This document shows positions 43,431-52,206 of a stretch of 64,000 nucleotides of DNA, piece after piece. Origin of the DNA: Desulfomicrobium sp. UBA5193 (GTDB lineage: Bacteria; Desulfobacterota; Desulfovibrionia; Desulfovibrionales; Desulfomicrobiaceae); the NCBI GenBank assembly GCA_002412965.1, contig DHWB01000003.1:393149-457148 (forward strand). Reading direction: 5' to 3'. The notes beneath the pieces are model-generated. The model was given only the letters and a program-made list of their open reading frames with translations, was not told the DNA's origin and made no database searches. The position numbers were made by a program, and so were the translations under genes. Every line of letters begins with the position of its first letter. Within the stretch, counting starts at the first letter, position 1.

Positions 43431-44448
43431 GGAGCACCACCAGGGCCTCGGCCGGCAGCTCCACCCAGACCGTGTCGCCGCTGGATATGGCCCGGTGCGG
43501 GGCTGTGCGCAGGCGCAGGTTGCCGGCTTCGAGCCAGATGTCCAGATGGTCGCCGCGATAGAAGGCGTCCCGTACCCGGCTCTGCACACCGTTGACGCTC
43601 GGGGCCTCGTCGCGCAGCCGGACCCGTTCGGGCCGGATGGCCAGATAGCCCGTTTCCCAGTCCACGCCGTTCACCTGCAGGAAGCCCAGTTCGGACTGGA
43701 CCCCGCCCGGCGCGCGGGTGGCCTCGATGATGTTGGCCTTGCCCAGGAAATTGGCCACGAAGCGGTTGCATGGCCGCTCGTAAATCTCCATGGGCGTGCC
43801 GACCTGCACGAACTGCCCCTTGTTCATGACCGCGATGCGGTCGGACACGGTCAGGGCCTCGTCCTGGTCGTGGGTGACGAGGATGGAGGTGATACCCAGG
43901 CGCTGCTGCAGCTGGCGCAGCTCTTCCTGCACGGTGGTGCGGAGCTTGGCGTCGAGGGCGGACATGGGCTCGTCGAGGAGCAGGATCTCGGGCTCGTTGA
44001 CCAGGGCGCGGGCCATGGCCACGCGTTGCTGCTGGCCTCCGGAGAGCTGGTCGGGCATGCGCGCGGCGAACTCGGTCATGTGCACCATGTCGAGAGCGGC
44101 ATGGACCTTGGAGCCGATCACCTCTTCGGGAAATTTGCGCGAACGTAGTCCGAAGGCCACGTTGTCGGCTACGCTCAGGTGCGGGAACAGGGCGTAGTTC
44201 TGGAACACGGTGTTCACGTTACGCTCCCTGGCCGGCAGGGAAGTCAGGTTGTTGCCCCGGAGCATGATCGTGCCCGAGTCCGGCATCTCAAGCCCGGCGA
44301 TGATGCGCAGCAGCGTGGTCTTGCCGCAACCCGACGGCCCCAGCAGGGTGAAGAATTCGCCGGGGCGCACCCGCACGTCCACATTGGTCAGCGCGGTGAC
44401 GGATCCGTAGTTCTTGTAGATGGCGTAGGCCTCAAGACTATACTCCAT
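43423..44448 (-). CDS. potA: Polyamine ABC transporter ATPase (PotA type)
   Basis: This 341-residue ATPase has Walker A GPSGCGKTT, the signature LSGGQQQR, and Walker B ILLLDEPMSALDAKLR with the switch histidine in LVTHDQDEAL. A C-terminal TOBE regulatory domain follows (about 245-341). It is the first gene of the pot-patA-AOR-ferredoxin operon, 75 bases behind a sigma-54 promoter. It overlaps potB. Confidence 0.92.
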   Translation of the reverse strand: MEYSLEAYAIYKNYGSVTALTNVDVRVRPGEFFTLLGPSGCGKTTLLRIIAGLEMPDSGTIMLRGNNLTSLPARERNVNTVFQNYALFPHLSVADNVAFGLRSRKFPEEVIGSKVHAALDMVHMTEFAARMPDQLSGGQQQRVAMARALVNEPEILLLDEPMSALDAKLRTTVQEELRQLQQRLGITSILVTHDQDEALTVSDRIAVMNKGQFVQVGTPMEIYERPCNRFVANFLGKANIIEATRAPGGVQSELGFLQVNGVDWETGYLAIRPERVRLRDEAPSVNGVQSRVRDAFYRGDHLDIWLEAGNLRLRTAPHRAISSGDTVWVELPAEALVVLHD

Positions 44449-44522
44449 GGGGTCTCCTTGAAATGCGCATGGGTCTTGGGCATTGCGGCACTGCCGTCAC
44501 GCACGAGACATGGTGTCCCTTG

Positions 44523-44538
44523 AGCAACCGATGTGCCA
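44523..44538 (-). promoter_or_regulatory. Sigma-54 promoter of the pot-patA-AOR operon
   Basis: The minus-strand sequence TGGCACATCGGTTGCT is a perfect match to TGGCAC-N5-TTGCT. Transcription should start near 44511, about 63 bases before the potA ATG. Confidence 0.88.
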
Positions 44539-44613
44539 GACGTGCAAAATCATGGAATGTGTCGGAAAATCAGTTTGTTGGGAATGTATGGTTGCGTCGG
44601 TGTCAAGCTGGTG

Positions 44614-44899
44614 TTATTCAAGATTGAATCATTCCAGACGATAACATGCTCAATTTTGGAGATTTAGTACAATTTAATTCAGAGCTGAATATATGTTTTT
44701 GTCAATTATGTAAAAATATAAAGGAGGCAAGGGGCCGTGCAGGGTTCGTTTGAAGAGAAGCATGACTTGAATCGGAAAAAATGCCCAGCGAAGCGGCAAA
44801 TAGCAAAGAGTCATTGAGATAAAGGAGGGCTCAGTTTTGATTTGTCAAAAATGTAAATCGAATTAAGTCAGAAATGATTGAGTATTCAATATTGAATCA
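44614..44899. promoter_or_regulatory. Three TyrR-layout palindromes upstream of potA (EBP3 sites)
   Basis: The sites are 18 bp long, with 6-base arms and a 6-base spacer: TTATTC-AAGATT-GAATCA (44614-44631), TAATTC-AGAGCT-GAATAT (44675-44692) and GTATTC-AATATT-GAATCA (44882-44899). The last overlaps the EBP3 stop codon. All lie 80-350 bp upstream of the sigma-54 promoter. No other feature was seen in this 448-base gap. Confidence 0.7.
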
Positions 44900-46633
44900 G
44901 TCCCAACTCAAGCCGTGCTTCTGCAATCTGCGGGCGATGGTCGGCTGGCTCACGCCGAGGTATTCGGCCAGGAGACGCTGGCTGGAGCAGACGCTCATGC
45001 CGCGGACCAGGAGCCCGCGTTCGTGGATGAGCAGTTCCTCCTCAAGGCTTCGCATAGGTTCTTCAGCTACGGCAACCTTGTCGGTGTTCTTGGGCGAACC
45101 CAGGATCTGAGCCAGATATTCGTCCAGCAGGTCTCCTTCGCTCATGATGACCGCCTTTTTCATGAGGCCGATGAGTTCGCGCACGTTGCCCGGAAAGCTG
45201 TGATTCAGCAGGCGCTTCATGCCGGAGTGGGTCATGCGCTTCGCGGTCCCGAACTCGTCATTGAAGCGGCGCAGGTACAGGGTGGCCAACTCGAAGATGT
45301 CTTCCCCGCGCTCACGCAGAGGAGGGATCTTGAGGGTGAAGGTGTTCAGGCGGTAGAAGAGGTCCTTGCGGAACTTCTTGGCCTGGACCAGCCGCTCCAG
45401 GTTGCGATTGGTGGCGGTGATGACCGCGCAGTGCACCTTCTTGGCGACTTCGCCGCCAAGGGGCAGGTAGGAACGGTCATCGAGACATTTCAACAGCTTG
45501 GCCTGCACGGTGATGGGCAACTCGCCGACCTCGTCCAGAAAGATCGTGCCCTGTCCGGCCAGCTCGAAGAGGCCCGGCTTGCCGCCCCGTCTGGCTCCGG
45601 TGAAGGCGCCCTCCTCGTAGCCGAAGAGCTCGGCTTCGAACAGGTTCTCCGGCAAGGCCGCGCAGTTGACCGGGATGAAGGGCTTGTCCCGGCGCGGGCT
45701 GTGCTTGTGGATGAAGGAGGCCAGCAAACCCTTGCCCGTGCCCGATTCGCCGAGGATGAGGGCCTCCAGGGTGTCGAGGGTGGCCATTTTGAGGGCCATG
45801 GCCAGGAGCCTGCGCATGGCCGGGGATTCGGCCACGATGCCCTTGCTCTCCAGTTCCAGCATGGCCAGGTCTTTGAGTTCATTCTGGGCCTTTTCCCGGA
45901 CCCGCTCCTCGCGCAGCAGTTGCTCCTGCAGGCGGTTCAGGTCCGTCACGTCGCGCTCGTTGACCACCACCATGAAGATCTGGCCCGTGGGGTCGAAGGC
46001 CGGGGTGCCCGTGACCAGCAGCTTCTTGCCCGTGGCCGGGACGTGCTGCACCGCCGAGACCTGCTCCCGCCGCCGCAGCACCTCGGTCGTGAGGGGATGG
46101 TTGATGAGGCCCAGCGCCACGAGATCCTCCACGGGCCTGCCGACCACATGTCCGGCCTTGATGCCCTTGAATCTTTCCGAGGCGCTGTTCATGTCCAGGA
46201 CCACACCGTCCGCGTCGCAGGTCCAGATCCCGTCGCTTGAGGAGTCGAACATGGCCTGCAGCTGGCGCAGCAGCAGTTCCGTGGAGTTGAGGTCGCTGGC
46301 CGCTTTTTCCAGCTGCCAGCGCTGGTACAGGCAGGCCGTGGCCCCGATGATCCGGCCATTGCCGCGCAGGGGGGCCAGATCGCAGAAGAGGCGAAAGCCG
46401 TGCTCCACGAGGCTGTGATTGTGCTCGGCTTCCCTGTTTTCAAGGCATTGGCCCAGGAGCGGCGCCAAGGCCGGAAAAATTTCTGCGCACGGTCTGCCGG
46501 TCAGATTCTGCCCCAGCCCGAAGAGCTCGCGCGTGGTCCGGTTGACGTGCATGACGACCCCGTCACGGTCCACGGCCACGAGGCCGTGGGTCAGGGAATC
46601 GACCAGATCGGTGAGGAAAACAGGTGTACGCAT
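44897..46633 (-). CDS. Sigma-54-dependent activator EBP3 (PAS-PAS-AAA-TyrR-like HTH), putative putrescine regulator
   Basis: ATG 46633 (MRTPVFLTDL) has GAGGA 6 bases upstream, better placed than the ATG at 46645; the product has 578 residues. Two PAS domains (about 5-115 and 130-240) precede AAA+ with Walker A GESGTGKG and a canonical GAFTGA loop. The DNA-binding end LLAEYLGVSQPTIARRLQKHGL resembles TyrR rather than Fis. It lies next to and reads towards potA. Palindromes of TyrR layout occur in the potA upstream region and over its own start. It is a paralogue of EBP4. Confidence 0.85.
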   Translation of the reverse strand: MRTPVFLTDLVDSLTHGLVAVDRDGVVMHVNRTTRELFGLGQNLTGRPCAEIFPALAPLLGQCLENREAEHNHSLVEHGFRLFCDLAPLRGNGRIIGATACLYQRWQLEKAASDLNSTELLLRQLQAMFDSSSDGIWTCDADGVVLDMNSASERFKGIKAGHVVGRPVEDLVALGLINHPLTTEVLRRREQVSAVQHVPATGKKLLVTGTPAFDPTGQIFMVVVNERDVTDLNRLQEQLLREERVREKAQNELKDLAMLELESKGIVAESPAMRRLLAMALKMATLDTLEALILGESGTGKGLLASFIHKHSPRRDKPFIPVNCAALPENLFEAELFGYEEGAFTGARRGGKPGLFELAGQGTIFLDEVGELPITVQAKLLKCLDDRSYLPLGGEVAKKVHCAVITATNRNLERLVQAKKFRKDLFYRLNTFTLKIPPLRERGEDIFELATLYLRRFNDEFGTAKRMTHSGMKRLLNHSFPGNVRELIGLMKKAVIMSEGDLLDEYLAQILGSPKNTDKVAVAEEPMRSLEEELLIHERGLLVRGMSVCSSQRLLAEYLGVSQPTIARRLQKHGLSWD

Positions 46634-46641
46634 GGCGGTCC

Positions 46642-46659
46642 TCATTCAAATTTGAAGAG
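46642..46659. promoter_or_regulatory. Palindrome over the EBP3 start (possible autoregulation)
   Basis: TCATTC-AAATTT-GAAGAG contains the 12-bp palindrome TTCAAATTTGAA and has the same layout as the potA sites. It lies immediately upstream of the ribosome site of EBP3. Confidence 0.5.
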
Positions 46660-46680
46660 CACGACATCCCGGAAAAAAGA

Positions 46681-46723
46681 AAACCCCACGTGTCTGCCGG
46701 GCCTTGGCGGACGCGTGGGGTTT
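46681..46723 (-). terminator. Rho-independent terminator of the AOR 3 operon
   Basis: AACCCCACG (46681-46689) pairs with CGTGGGGTT (46713-46721), with GCC/GGC inside. On the minus strand it is followed by TTTTCTTTTTTCC. It lies between the AOR 3 stop and EBP3, so EBP3 must have its own promoter. Confidence 0.88.
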
Positions 46724-46745
46724 TCCAGACACAGGGACATGGGGT

Positions 46746-48509
46746 TCAACTCGGCGCGCCGGATTCGTTCCAGCCGCGCAAGGCGTAATAGTCGGCCAGC
46801 ATGTAGGCCATCTCCTCGGACGAGAGGCTGTGCCCGCTGGGCAGGGCTTCTTCGAGCAGACGTTTGGGCAGCAGATCCTCATCCGGGGTCTGGCCTTCGC
46901 GGATGTTGAATTCGCGCACCAGGTCGCGGATGCGCCGGGCCGTGGCGCGCAGATTCTCGACGGAGCAGCCTTCGCCGATCATTTCGGTCATACCCTGGCT
47001 CAAGGTCTGCCAGTCGTACATGTCGCGGTAGAAGCGGCACAGGACCAGGGTGTCGAAGATGATCAGGCGGTCCTCGAAATCGATGAGCAGGGCGGCCTTG
47101 CCTTCCACGATGTCGGCCGGGATCATTTTCGCCAGCTCGGGCTTGTAGAAGGTGGTGCGCAGATGGCAGGCGCCGCGATCGGAGATGGCGTAGGTCAGGC
47201 CCATGCCCTTCAGGACGCGCGGGTCGTAACCGGCCGGTTCCATGCCCTTGACGTGCACGGCCAGTTCTTCCAGGCCCCAGGCCTTGGCGGCGGGCACGAT
47301 GCCGTCGGCCAGGACCGCGCCGATGCCTTCGCGCCGGGCGATCTGTTCGATGAGCAGAGCGATGGCGCGTGCGTTGCCGTAGTCGATGTCGAGGTCGATT
47401 TTGCCCCGCTTGGCGGCTTCGATGGCGAAGGCGCAGAGGTTTCCGGCCGTGATGGTGTCCATCCCCAGGCGGTCGCAGAGGTCGTTCAGGTAGGCGATCT
47501 CGTCCATCTCCTCGATCATGCACAGCCCGCCGAAGGCGTAGATGGTCTCGTATTCCGGGCCTTCGAGTTTGAGGCCCTTGTGGCGGCCCTTGGCGAGGGT
47601 GGCCATGCGTCCGCAGGCCATGAAGCATTTGGCGCAGGCGTGGGGAGTGACATCGTGCTCGCGGTGATATGTCTCGCCGCTGATCTTCTCCCAGTGGTCG
47701 CAGGTCCCCTGGGTCCAGTACTTGGCCGGGAATGCTCCGGCCGTGTTCATGATGGCCACCATCATGGTCGTGCCGTAGGCCTTGTAGGCCTTCACGCCCG
47801 CGCCTTCGCGGTTTTTGAGCATGAAATTCTTTGCGAATTCGGCCACGGCCTCGGGGTTGGCGGGCTCACGCTTGCGGTCGCCCTGGAAGACGACGGCCTT
47901 GATCTTCTTGGCGGCCATGACCGTGCCCGCGCCCGAGCGGCCCGCGCAGCGCCAGTAGTCGTTGCTGATAATGCCGTAGCGCACGCCCTGCTCGGCGGCG
48001 GGCCCGATGACAGCTGCGCCCTTCTTGGCGTGGGGCAGCTCCGGCATGACGAAACGCTCCAGGGCCAGGTCCTCGGTCTCGAAGCTGTCCTTGCCCCACA
48101 ATTCGCCCGCGTCGTGGAAGACGCAGCCGTCCGGGTGCACGGTCAGGGCTGTGGGCGTATCCGCCGTGCCGCGCAGGACGATGGCGTCGAATCCGGTCGC
48201 GTCCATGGCCTCGGGCGCCTTGCCGCCGGAGTAGGACTCGCAGTAGCGCCCGGTCAGGGGCGACTTGGTGAACACCCCGTAGCGGCTCCCTCCCCACATA
48301 CGGGTCCCGCAGAAGGGGCCCGTGGCGAAGATGAGATGATTTTCGGGGGCCATGGGGTCCACGCCGACCGGATTCAAGTCCATGAGGAGCTTGGTCGCCA
48401 GGCCCTTGCCGCCCAGCCAGGCGGCCAGCAGGTCGTCCGGCAGCGTCACGATGGTGAAGGACCGGCTGGTCAGATCGACCACCAGTATGCGATTATAAAA
48501 ACCGTTCAC
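46746..48509 (-). CDS. aor: Tungsten aldehyde:ferredoxin oxidoreductase (AOR 3), putative succinate-semialdehyde oxidation
   Basis: The GTG start at 48509 has AGGAG 6 bases upstream and gives 587 residues. It starts FYNRILVVDLTSRSF and shows GRSGAGTVMAAKKIKAVVF at the pterin site and CAKCFMAC for the iron-sulfur cluster. It ends the Liv-type transport operon that lies behind gabT. GabT yields succinate semialdehyde from GABA, so this enzyme could make succinate with ferredoxin reduction. No ferredoxin partner gene adjoins it, unlike AOR 2. Confidence 0.86.
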   Translation of the reverse strand: MNGFYNRILVVDLTSRSFTIVTLPDDLLAAWLGGKGLATKLLMDLNPVGVDPMAPENHLIFATGPFCGTRMWGGSRYGVFTKSPLTGRYCESYSGGKAPEAMDATGFDAIVLRGTADTPTALTVHPDGCVFHDAGELWGKDSFETEDLALERFVMPELPHAKKGAAVIGPAAEQGVRYGIISNDYWRCAGRSGAGTVMAAKKIKAVVFQGDRKREPANPEAVAEFAKNFMLKNREGAGVKAYKAYGTTMMVAIMNTAGAFPAKYWTQGTCDHWEKISGETYHREHDVTPHACAKCFMACGRMATLAKGRHKGLKLEGPEYETIYAFGGLCMIEEMDEIAYLNDLCDRLGMDTITAGNLCAFAIEAAKRGKIDLDIDYGNARAIALLIEQIARREGIGAVLADGIVPAAKAWGLEELAVHVKGMEPAGYDPRVLKGMGLTYAISDRGACHLRTTFYKPELAKMIPADIVEGKAALLIDFEDRLIIFDTLVLCRFYRDMYDWQTLSQGMTEMIGEGCSVENLRATARRIRDLVREFNIREGQTPDEDLLPKRLLEEALPSGHSLSSEEMAYMLADYYALRGWNESGAPS

Positions 48510-48536
48510 GTAGTCTCCTTACGTGTTAATTTGACC

Positions 48537-48595
48537 GTAGGGGCGAAAAATTTTTCGCCCTTACACGGCGGACGTACACGGCGGACGTACACGCC
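48537..48595. repeat. Intergenic palindrome with adjoining 13-bp tandem repeat
   Basis: A perfect 20-bp palindrome, GGGCGAAAAA/TTTTTCGCCC (48541-48560), is extended by GTA/TAC outside one mismatch (48537-48564). Next to it the unit ACACGGCGGACGT occurs twice plus a part (48563-48595). The form resembles REP-type dispersed intergenic repeats found in many bacterial genomes. It lies between livF and AOR 3. Confidence 0.7.
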
Positions 48596-48670
48596 GGGTC
48601 GTCCGCGACGGTCGTATTCGTCCCTGCCCGACGAACGTATTCACCCCTGACCGCCGGAGGCATTATTCTC

Positions 48671-49387
48671 CTAGATACCCAAATATGCCGTCTTGATGTG
48701 CGGGTTGTCCATGAGCTCCTTGGCGTCGCCTTCCATGGCCACCCGGCCGTGTTCGAGCACGTAGCCGCGGTCGGACAGGCTTAGGGAGTGGCGCACGTCC
48801 TGCTCGACCAGAAGCACGGTGGTGCCCTGGTCGGCGATCATGCGCACGGTTCGGAAGATCTCCTGGATGAGCAGCGGGGCGAGACCCAGGGATGGCTCGT
48901 CGAGCATGAGCAGCTTCGGCATGGCCATGAGCCCCCGGCCGATGGCAACCATCTGCTGTTCGCCGCCGGACAGGGTCATGGCCAGCTGCGCCGCCCGTTC
49001 CAGCAGGCGTGGGAACATCTGATAGACCTTGGTCAGGTTCTCGGGAACGTGCGGGTAGGCCCGCTTGTTGTGCCCGCCCACGACCAGGTTGTCGGCCACG
49101 CTCATGAGCGAAAACAGACGGCGTCCTTCGGGAACGTGGATGAGCCCCGCCTCGACGATGTCCTCGGGCAGTCGCGCGTGCATGGGCTGGCCCTGGAAGA
49201 TGATCTCTCCTGCGGAGGGCCTCAGCAGGCCGGAGATGGTGCGCAGCAGGGTGGACTTGCCCGCTCCGTTGCCGCCGATGATGGACACGACCTCTCCTTC
49301 GTTCACCGTCAGCGAGAGATCGTAGACCACCTGCACGTCGCCGTAACAGACGTCAATTCCGCGAATATCAAGAAGCGACATATTCAT
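48671..49387 (-). CDS. livF: Liv-type ABC transporter ATPase (LivF)
   Basis: This 238-residue ATPase has Walker A GGNGAGKST, signature LSGGEQQM and Walker B LLMLDEPSLGL, and the short C-terminus of LivF. It overlaps livG by 20 bases; the start at the third codon (MSLLD) is also possible. It powers amino-acid uptake together with LivG. Confidence 0.92.
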   Translation of the reverse strand: MNMSLLDIRGIDVCYGDVQVVYDLSLTVNEGEVVSIIGGNGAGKSTLLRTISGLLRPSAGEIIFQGQPMHARLPEDIVEAGLIHVPEGRRLFSLMSVADNLVVGGHNKRAYPHVPENLTKVYQMFPRLLERAAQLAMTLSGGEQQMVAIGRGLMAMPKLLMLDEPSLGLAPLLIQEIFRTVRMIADQGTTVLLVEQDVRHSLSLSDRGYVLEHGRVAMEGDAKELMDNPHIKTAYLGI

Positions 49388-50093
49388 CCCCCAGGTAGGC
49401 CTTGATCACGTTTTCGTCCTTGGCCACGGCCTCGGGCTTGCCTTCGCTTATCTTGCGTCCGAACTGGATGACCACCAGTTCGTCCGAGAGGGCCATGATG
49501 GCGCGCATGATGTGTTCGATGACGAAGATGGTCACCCCCGAGTCCCGCACGGTCCGGAAGACGTCGATCATCTCGTCCACTTCCGTGGGCCGAAGGCCCG
49601 CCATGACCTCGTCGAGCAGCAGGAGCTTGGGTTTTGTGGCCATGGCCCGCGCGATTTCGAGGCGCTTGCGGTCGGCGATGGTCAGGGCGCCGGACTTGAA
49701 GTCCTTCTTGTGGTCCAGATGCAGGGATTTCAGGACATCAAGGGCGATGGCCTCGGCCTCGTCGGTCTTGTCCGTGCGGGCGAAGGCTCCGACCATGACG
49801 TTGTAGAGCACGGTCTTGGAGGCGAAGGGCTTGACGATCTGGAAGGTCCGGGCCAGGCCGGCGCGGCACAGGTCCCAGGGTTTGGCGCCGGTGATGTTCT
49901 GCCCGTCGAACCAGATCTCGCCGCTGGTGGGCTTGTAGACTCCGGCCACGCAGTTGAAGGCCGTGGACTTGCCCGCGCCGTTGGGGCCGATCAGGCCCAG
50001 GATCTGGCCTTCGCCAATGCTCAGGCTGAGGGAGTCGATGGCTCGCAGGCCGCCGAAATCCATGCAGATGTTGCGAAGCTCCAAGAGGCTCAT
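49368..50093 (-). CDS. livG: Liv-type ABC transporter ATPase (LivG)
   Basis: This 241-residue protein has Walker A GPNGAGKST, the LivG-specific stretch GLARTFQIVKPF and Walker B LLLLDEVMAGL. The usual LSGG signature is changed to ALTIADRKRLEIARA; in most LivG proteins it is SYGQQRRLEIARA. This could alter ATPase activity but occurs in the same place. It overlaps livM. Confidence 0.9.
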   Translation of the reverse strand: MSLLELRNICMDFGGLRAIDSLSLSIGEGQILGLIGPNGAGKSTAFNCVAGVYKPTSGEIWFDGQNITGAKPWDLCRAGLARTFQIVKPFASKTVLYNVMVGAFARTDKTDEAEAIALDVLKSLHLDHKKDFKSGALTIADRKRLEIARAMATKPKLLLLDEVMAGLRPTEVDEMIDVFRTVRDSGVTIFVIEHIMRAIMALSDELVVIQFGRKISEGKPEAVAKDENVIKAYLGDEYVAS

Positions 50094-51109
50094 TGGGCAC
50101 CCCCGGTTTTGGTTCCGTAAATACGTTCTTGCAGGCGGTTCATGAGGCGCATGAGCGGCTCGCTCAGGCCTCGCGGCTGGTAGAGCATGACCACGATGAG
50201 GATGACGCCGAGCAGGATGAGATGCATGCCGGGCAGGGTGGCGCTGAGGTAAATGCGGCTGAATTCCGTGACCGGCCGCAGCATCAGCGCGCCGATGATC
50301 GGCCCGGCCAGGGAGCCGCGTCCGCCGATGAGGGCGATGAAGGCCAGCTCGAAGGACAGGTCCAGGGTCAGGACGCTCTTGGGGTAGATGAAGAGGGTCA
50401 ACTGCGCGAGGAACGTCCCGGCCAGGGCGGTCAGAAAGGCGCTCAGGACCATGGCCGTGACCTTACATTTGGCCACATTCACGCCAAGGGCCTCGGCCGC
50501 CTCAGGTTCCTCTCCGCCCGCGCTCAAGCTGTAACCGAGCTTGGAGCCGGAGAGGCGCCAGGTCAGGTAGACCACGCCCATGAGCATGAAGAGGATGATG
50601 CAGTAATACGGTTCCTTGGTGGCGAACTGGAAGGCCAGGAGGCTGCCCTCGCCGGCCGGCAGGGGCGGGATGTTCAGGCCGCGCGGGCCGTTCAGCTTGA
50701 AGGGGCCGAGCTGGTCCACGTTCTCGACGATGACCCGCACGCCTTCCACAAAGGCCATGGTCGCCAGGGCAAAATAGGCACCGCGCATCTTGAGGGTCGG
50801 CTTGCCGATGAGGTAGCCCACGAACCCGGCCAGGCATCCGCCGACCAGCATGCCGATCCAGGGGCTGATGCCCCACTGCAGCCAGAGCACGGTGGAGGTG
50901 TAGGCGCCGATGCCGACGAAGACCGAGTGCCCGAGCGGCAGCACGCCGGCGAACCCGCCGACGAGGTTCCAGGTCGTGGTCATGTAGGCGTAGAGATAGA
51001 GCATGATCAGGATGTGCAGATAGGTCGGGCTGCGCAAAACGAGCGGCAGCGCCAGTGCCGTGATGGCCAGGAGGGCAAGTCCGGTTCTTCTGAAAGATTG
51101 GGGCGTCAT
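50090..51109 (-). CDS. livM: Liv-type ABC transporter permease (LivM)
   Basis: ATG 51109 (MTPQSFRRTGL) is chosen because the in-frame upstream part lies inside livH and is not membrane-like; it gives 339 residues. There are about eight to ten hydrophobic segments and the LivM phrase NLVGGFAGVLPLGHSVFVGIGAY. The EAA-like loop is EEPEAAEALGVNVAKCKVTA. It overlaps livG by 4 bases. Confidence 0.9.
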   Translation of the reverse strand: MTPQSFRRTGLALLAITALALPLVLRSPTYLHILIMLYLYAYMTTTWNLVGGFAGVLPLGHSVFVGIGAYTSTVLWLQWGISPWIGMLVGGCLAGFVGYLIGKPTLKMRGAYFALATMAFVEGVRVIVENVDQLGPFKLNGPRGLNIPPLPAGEGSLLAFQFATKEPYYCIILFMLMGVVYLTWRLSGSKLGYSLSAGGEEPEAAEALGVNVAKCKVTAMVLSAFLTALAGTFLAQLTLFIYPKSVLTLDLSFELAFIALIGGRGSLAGPIIGALMLRPVTEFSRIYLSATLPGMHLILLGVILIVVMLYQPRGLSEPLMRLMNRLQERIYGTKTGGAQ

Positions 51110-51119
51110 GAAAATTTCC

Positions 51120-52013
51120 TTACCAGTCGTATTTTTGGCCGAAGAGGCCCGACGGCTTGAAGAAGAGCACCAGCAGGAAGAGGCCGTAGACAATGGCCTC
51201 GGTCCAGGTGGAGGTCATGAAATTGGGGCCGATGGACTCGATCAATCCGATGATCACTCCGCCGAGCAGGGCGCCGGGAATGCTGCCCAGGCCCCCCAGG
51301 ACCACGATGACAAAGGACTTCACGTCAAAGGGCACGCCCACGGTGGGGTAGACGTTGTAGACCGGGACCAGGACCACGGCCGCGATGCCGGCGATGGCCG
51401 TGCCGATGCCGAAGGCCACGTTGAAGATCTTCCACTGGCTGATGCCCATGAGGCTGGCCGCGTCGCGGTCCAGGCTGGTGGCCCGGATGGCCCGTCCCAT
51501 GCGGGTTTTCTGCAGAAACCAGAACAGTCCCCCGGCCGTGATCATGGTGATGATGAAGCCGAACAGCTTGGGCGTGGAGATGAGAATCTCGCCCATTTCG
51601 ATCATTTCGCCCTTGAGCGGATTGGGGGTCAGCGCACGGTAGTCCGGGCCGAAGAGGAGCAGGGCGAGGTTGTCGAGCACGTACCACACGCCCGTGGTCA
51701 CGATGATGACCGTGATGGGCTCGCGCACATCCCGCTCGGCCACGAAGATGGGCCGGATCAGCCATTGCTGCAGCAGGTAGCCGAAGGCGTACATGATGGG
51801 CGCGACGAGGACGATCGCCGGGTACGGATGCAGGCCGGTCAGGGCCACGACCCAGTAGGCCACGTACATGCCGACCATCAGAAAAGAGCCGTGGGCGAAG
51901 TTGATGACTTTCAGGACCCCAAAGACCAGGGTCAGGCCCAGAGCCACGAGTCCGTAGATGGAGCCCATGAGGATTCCGTTCAAGACATCTTGAAGAAGAA
52001 AAATAAGATCCAT
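51120..52013 (-). CDS. livH: Liv-type ABC transporter permease (LivH)
   Basis: ATG 52013 (MDLIFLLQDVLNGILMGSIYG) has AAGGA 7 bases upstream and gives 297 residues. It has eight hydrophobic segments and the LivH landmarks LVALGLTLVFGVLKVINFAHG and RATSLDRDAASLMGI. It forms the membrane pore with LivM. Confidence 0.92.
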   Translation of the reverse strand: MDLIFLLQDVLNGILMGSIYGLVALGLTLVFGVLKVINFAHGSFLMVGMYVAYWVVALTGLHPYPAIVLVAPIMYAFGYLLQQWLIRPIFVAERDVREPITVIIVTTGVWYVLDNLALLLFGPDYRALTPNPLKGEMIEMGEILISTPKLFGFIITMITAGGLFWFLQKTRMGRAIRATSLDRDAASLMGISQWKIFNVAFGIGTAIAGIAAVVLVPVYNVYPTVGVPFDVKSFVIVVLGGLGSIPGALLGGVIIGLIESIGPNFMTSTWTEAIVYGLFLLVLFFKPSGLFGQKYDW

Positions 52014-52140
52014 GTCCTGATCCTTGACGGTTGTTCCGGCCGGGGAAAATCCCGGCCGGAGGGTCAGGTGATTCGTCATACGGAGCGTTTCGATGGTCGG
52101 GACTTGTGTCCCGCGACAACCCTCCGAAGCGCTGCGTACT

Positions 52141-52192
52141 GTTGAACCATCGCCCTCGGGAAACGCGGTCCCCGCGTCCGCGATGGTTCAAC
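52141..52192 (-). other. Long stem-loop behind livK
   Basis: GTTGAACCATCGC (52141-52153) pairs perfectly with GCGATGGTTCAAC (52180-52192), and ACGCGG/CCGCGT forms an inner stem. A smaller hairpin (GTCGGGAC with GTCCCGCGAC, about 52096-52117) follows in the 193-base gap to livH. Neither has a T-run. They probably set the ratio of binding protein to permease. Confidence 0.65.
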
Positions 52193-52206
52193 AAACGATC
52201 TCTGTG

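Noticed and set aside
48541..48560. CRISPR or phage attachment site at the GGGCGAAAAA palindrome
   Set aside because: There is no repeat-spacer pattern and no integrase; it is better explained as a REP-like element.
46704..48650. 648-codon plus-strand open frame opposite AOR 3
   Set aside because: It is antisense to a clear AOR gene and has no recognisable motif.
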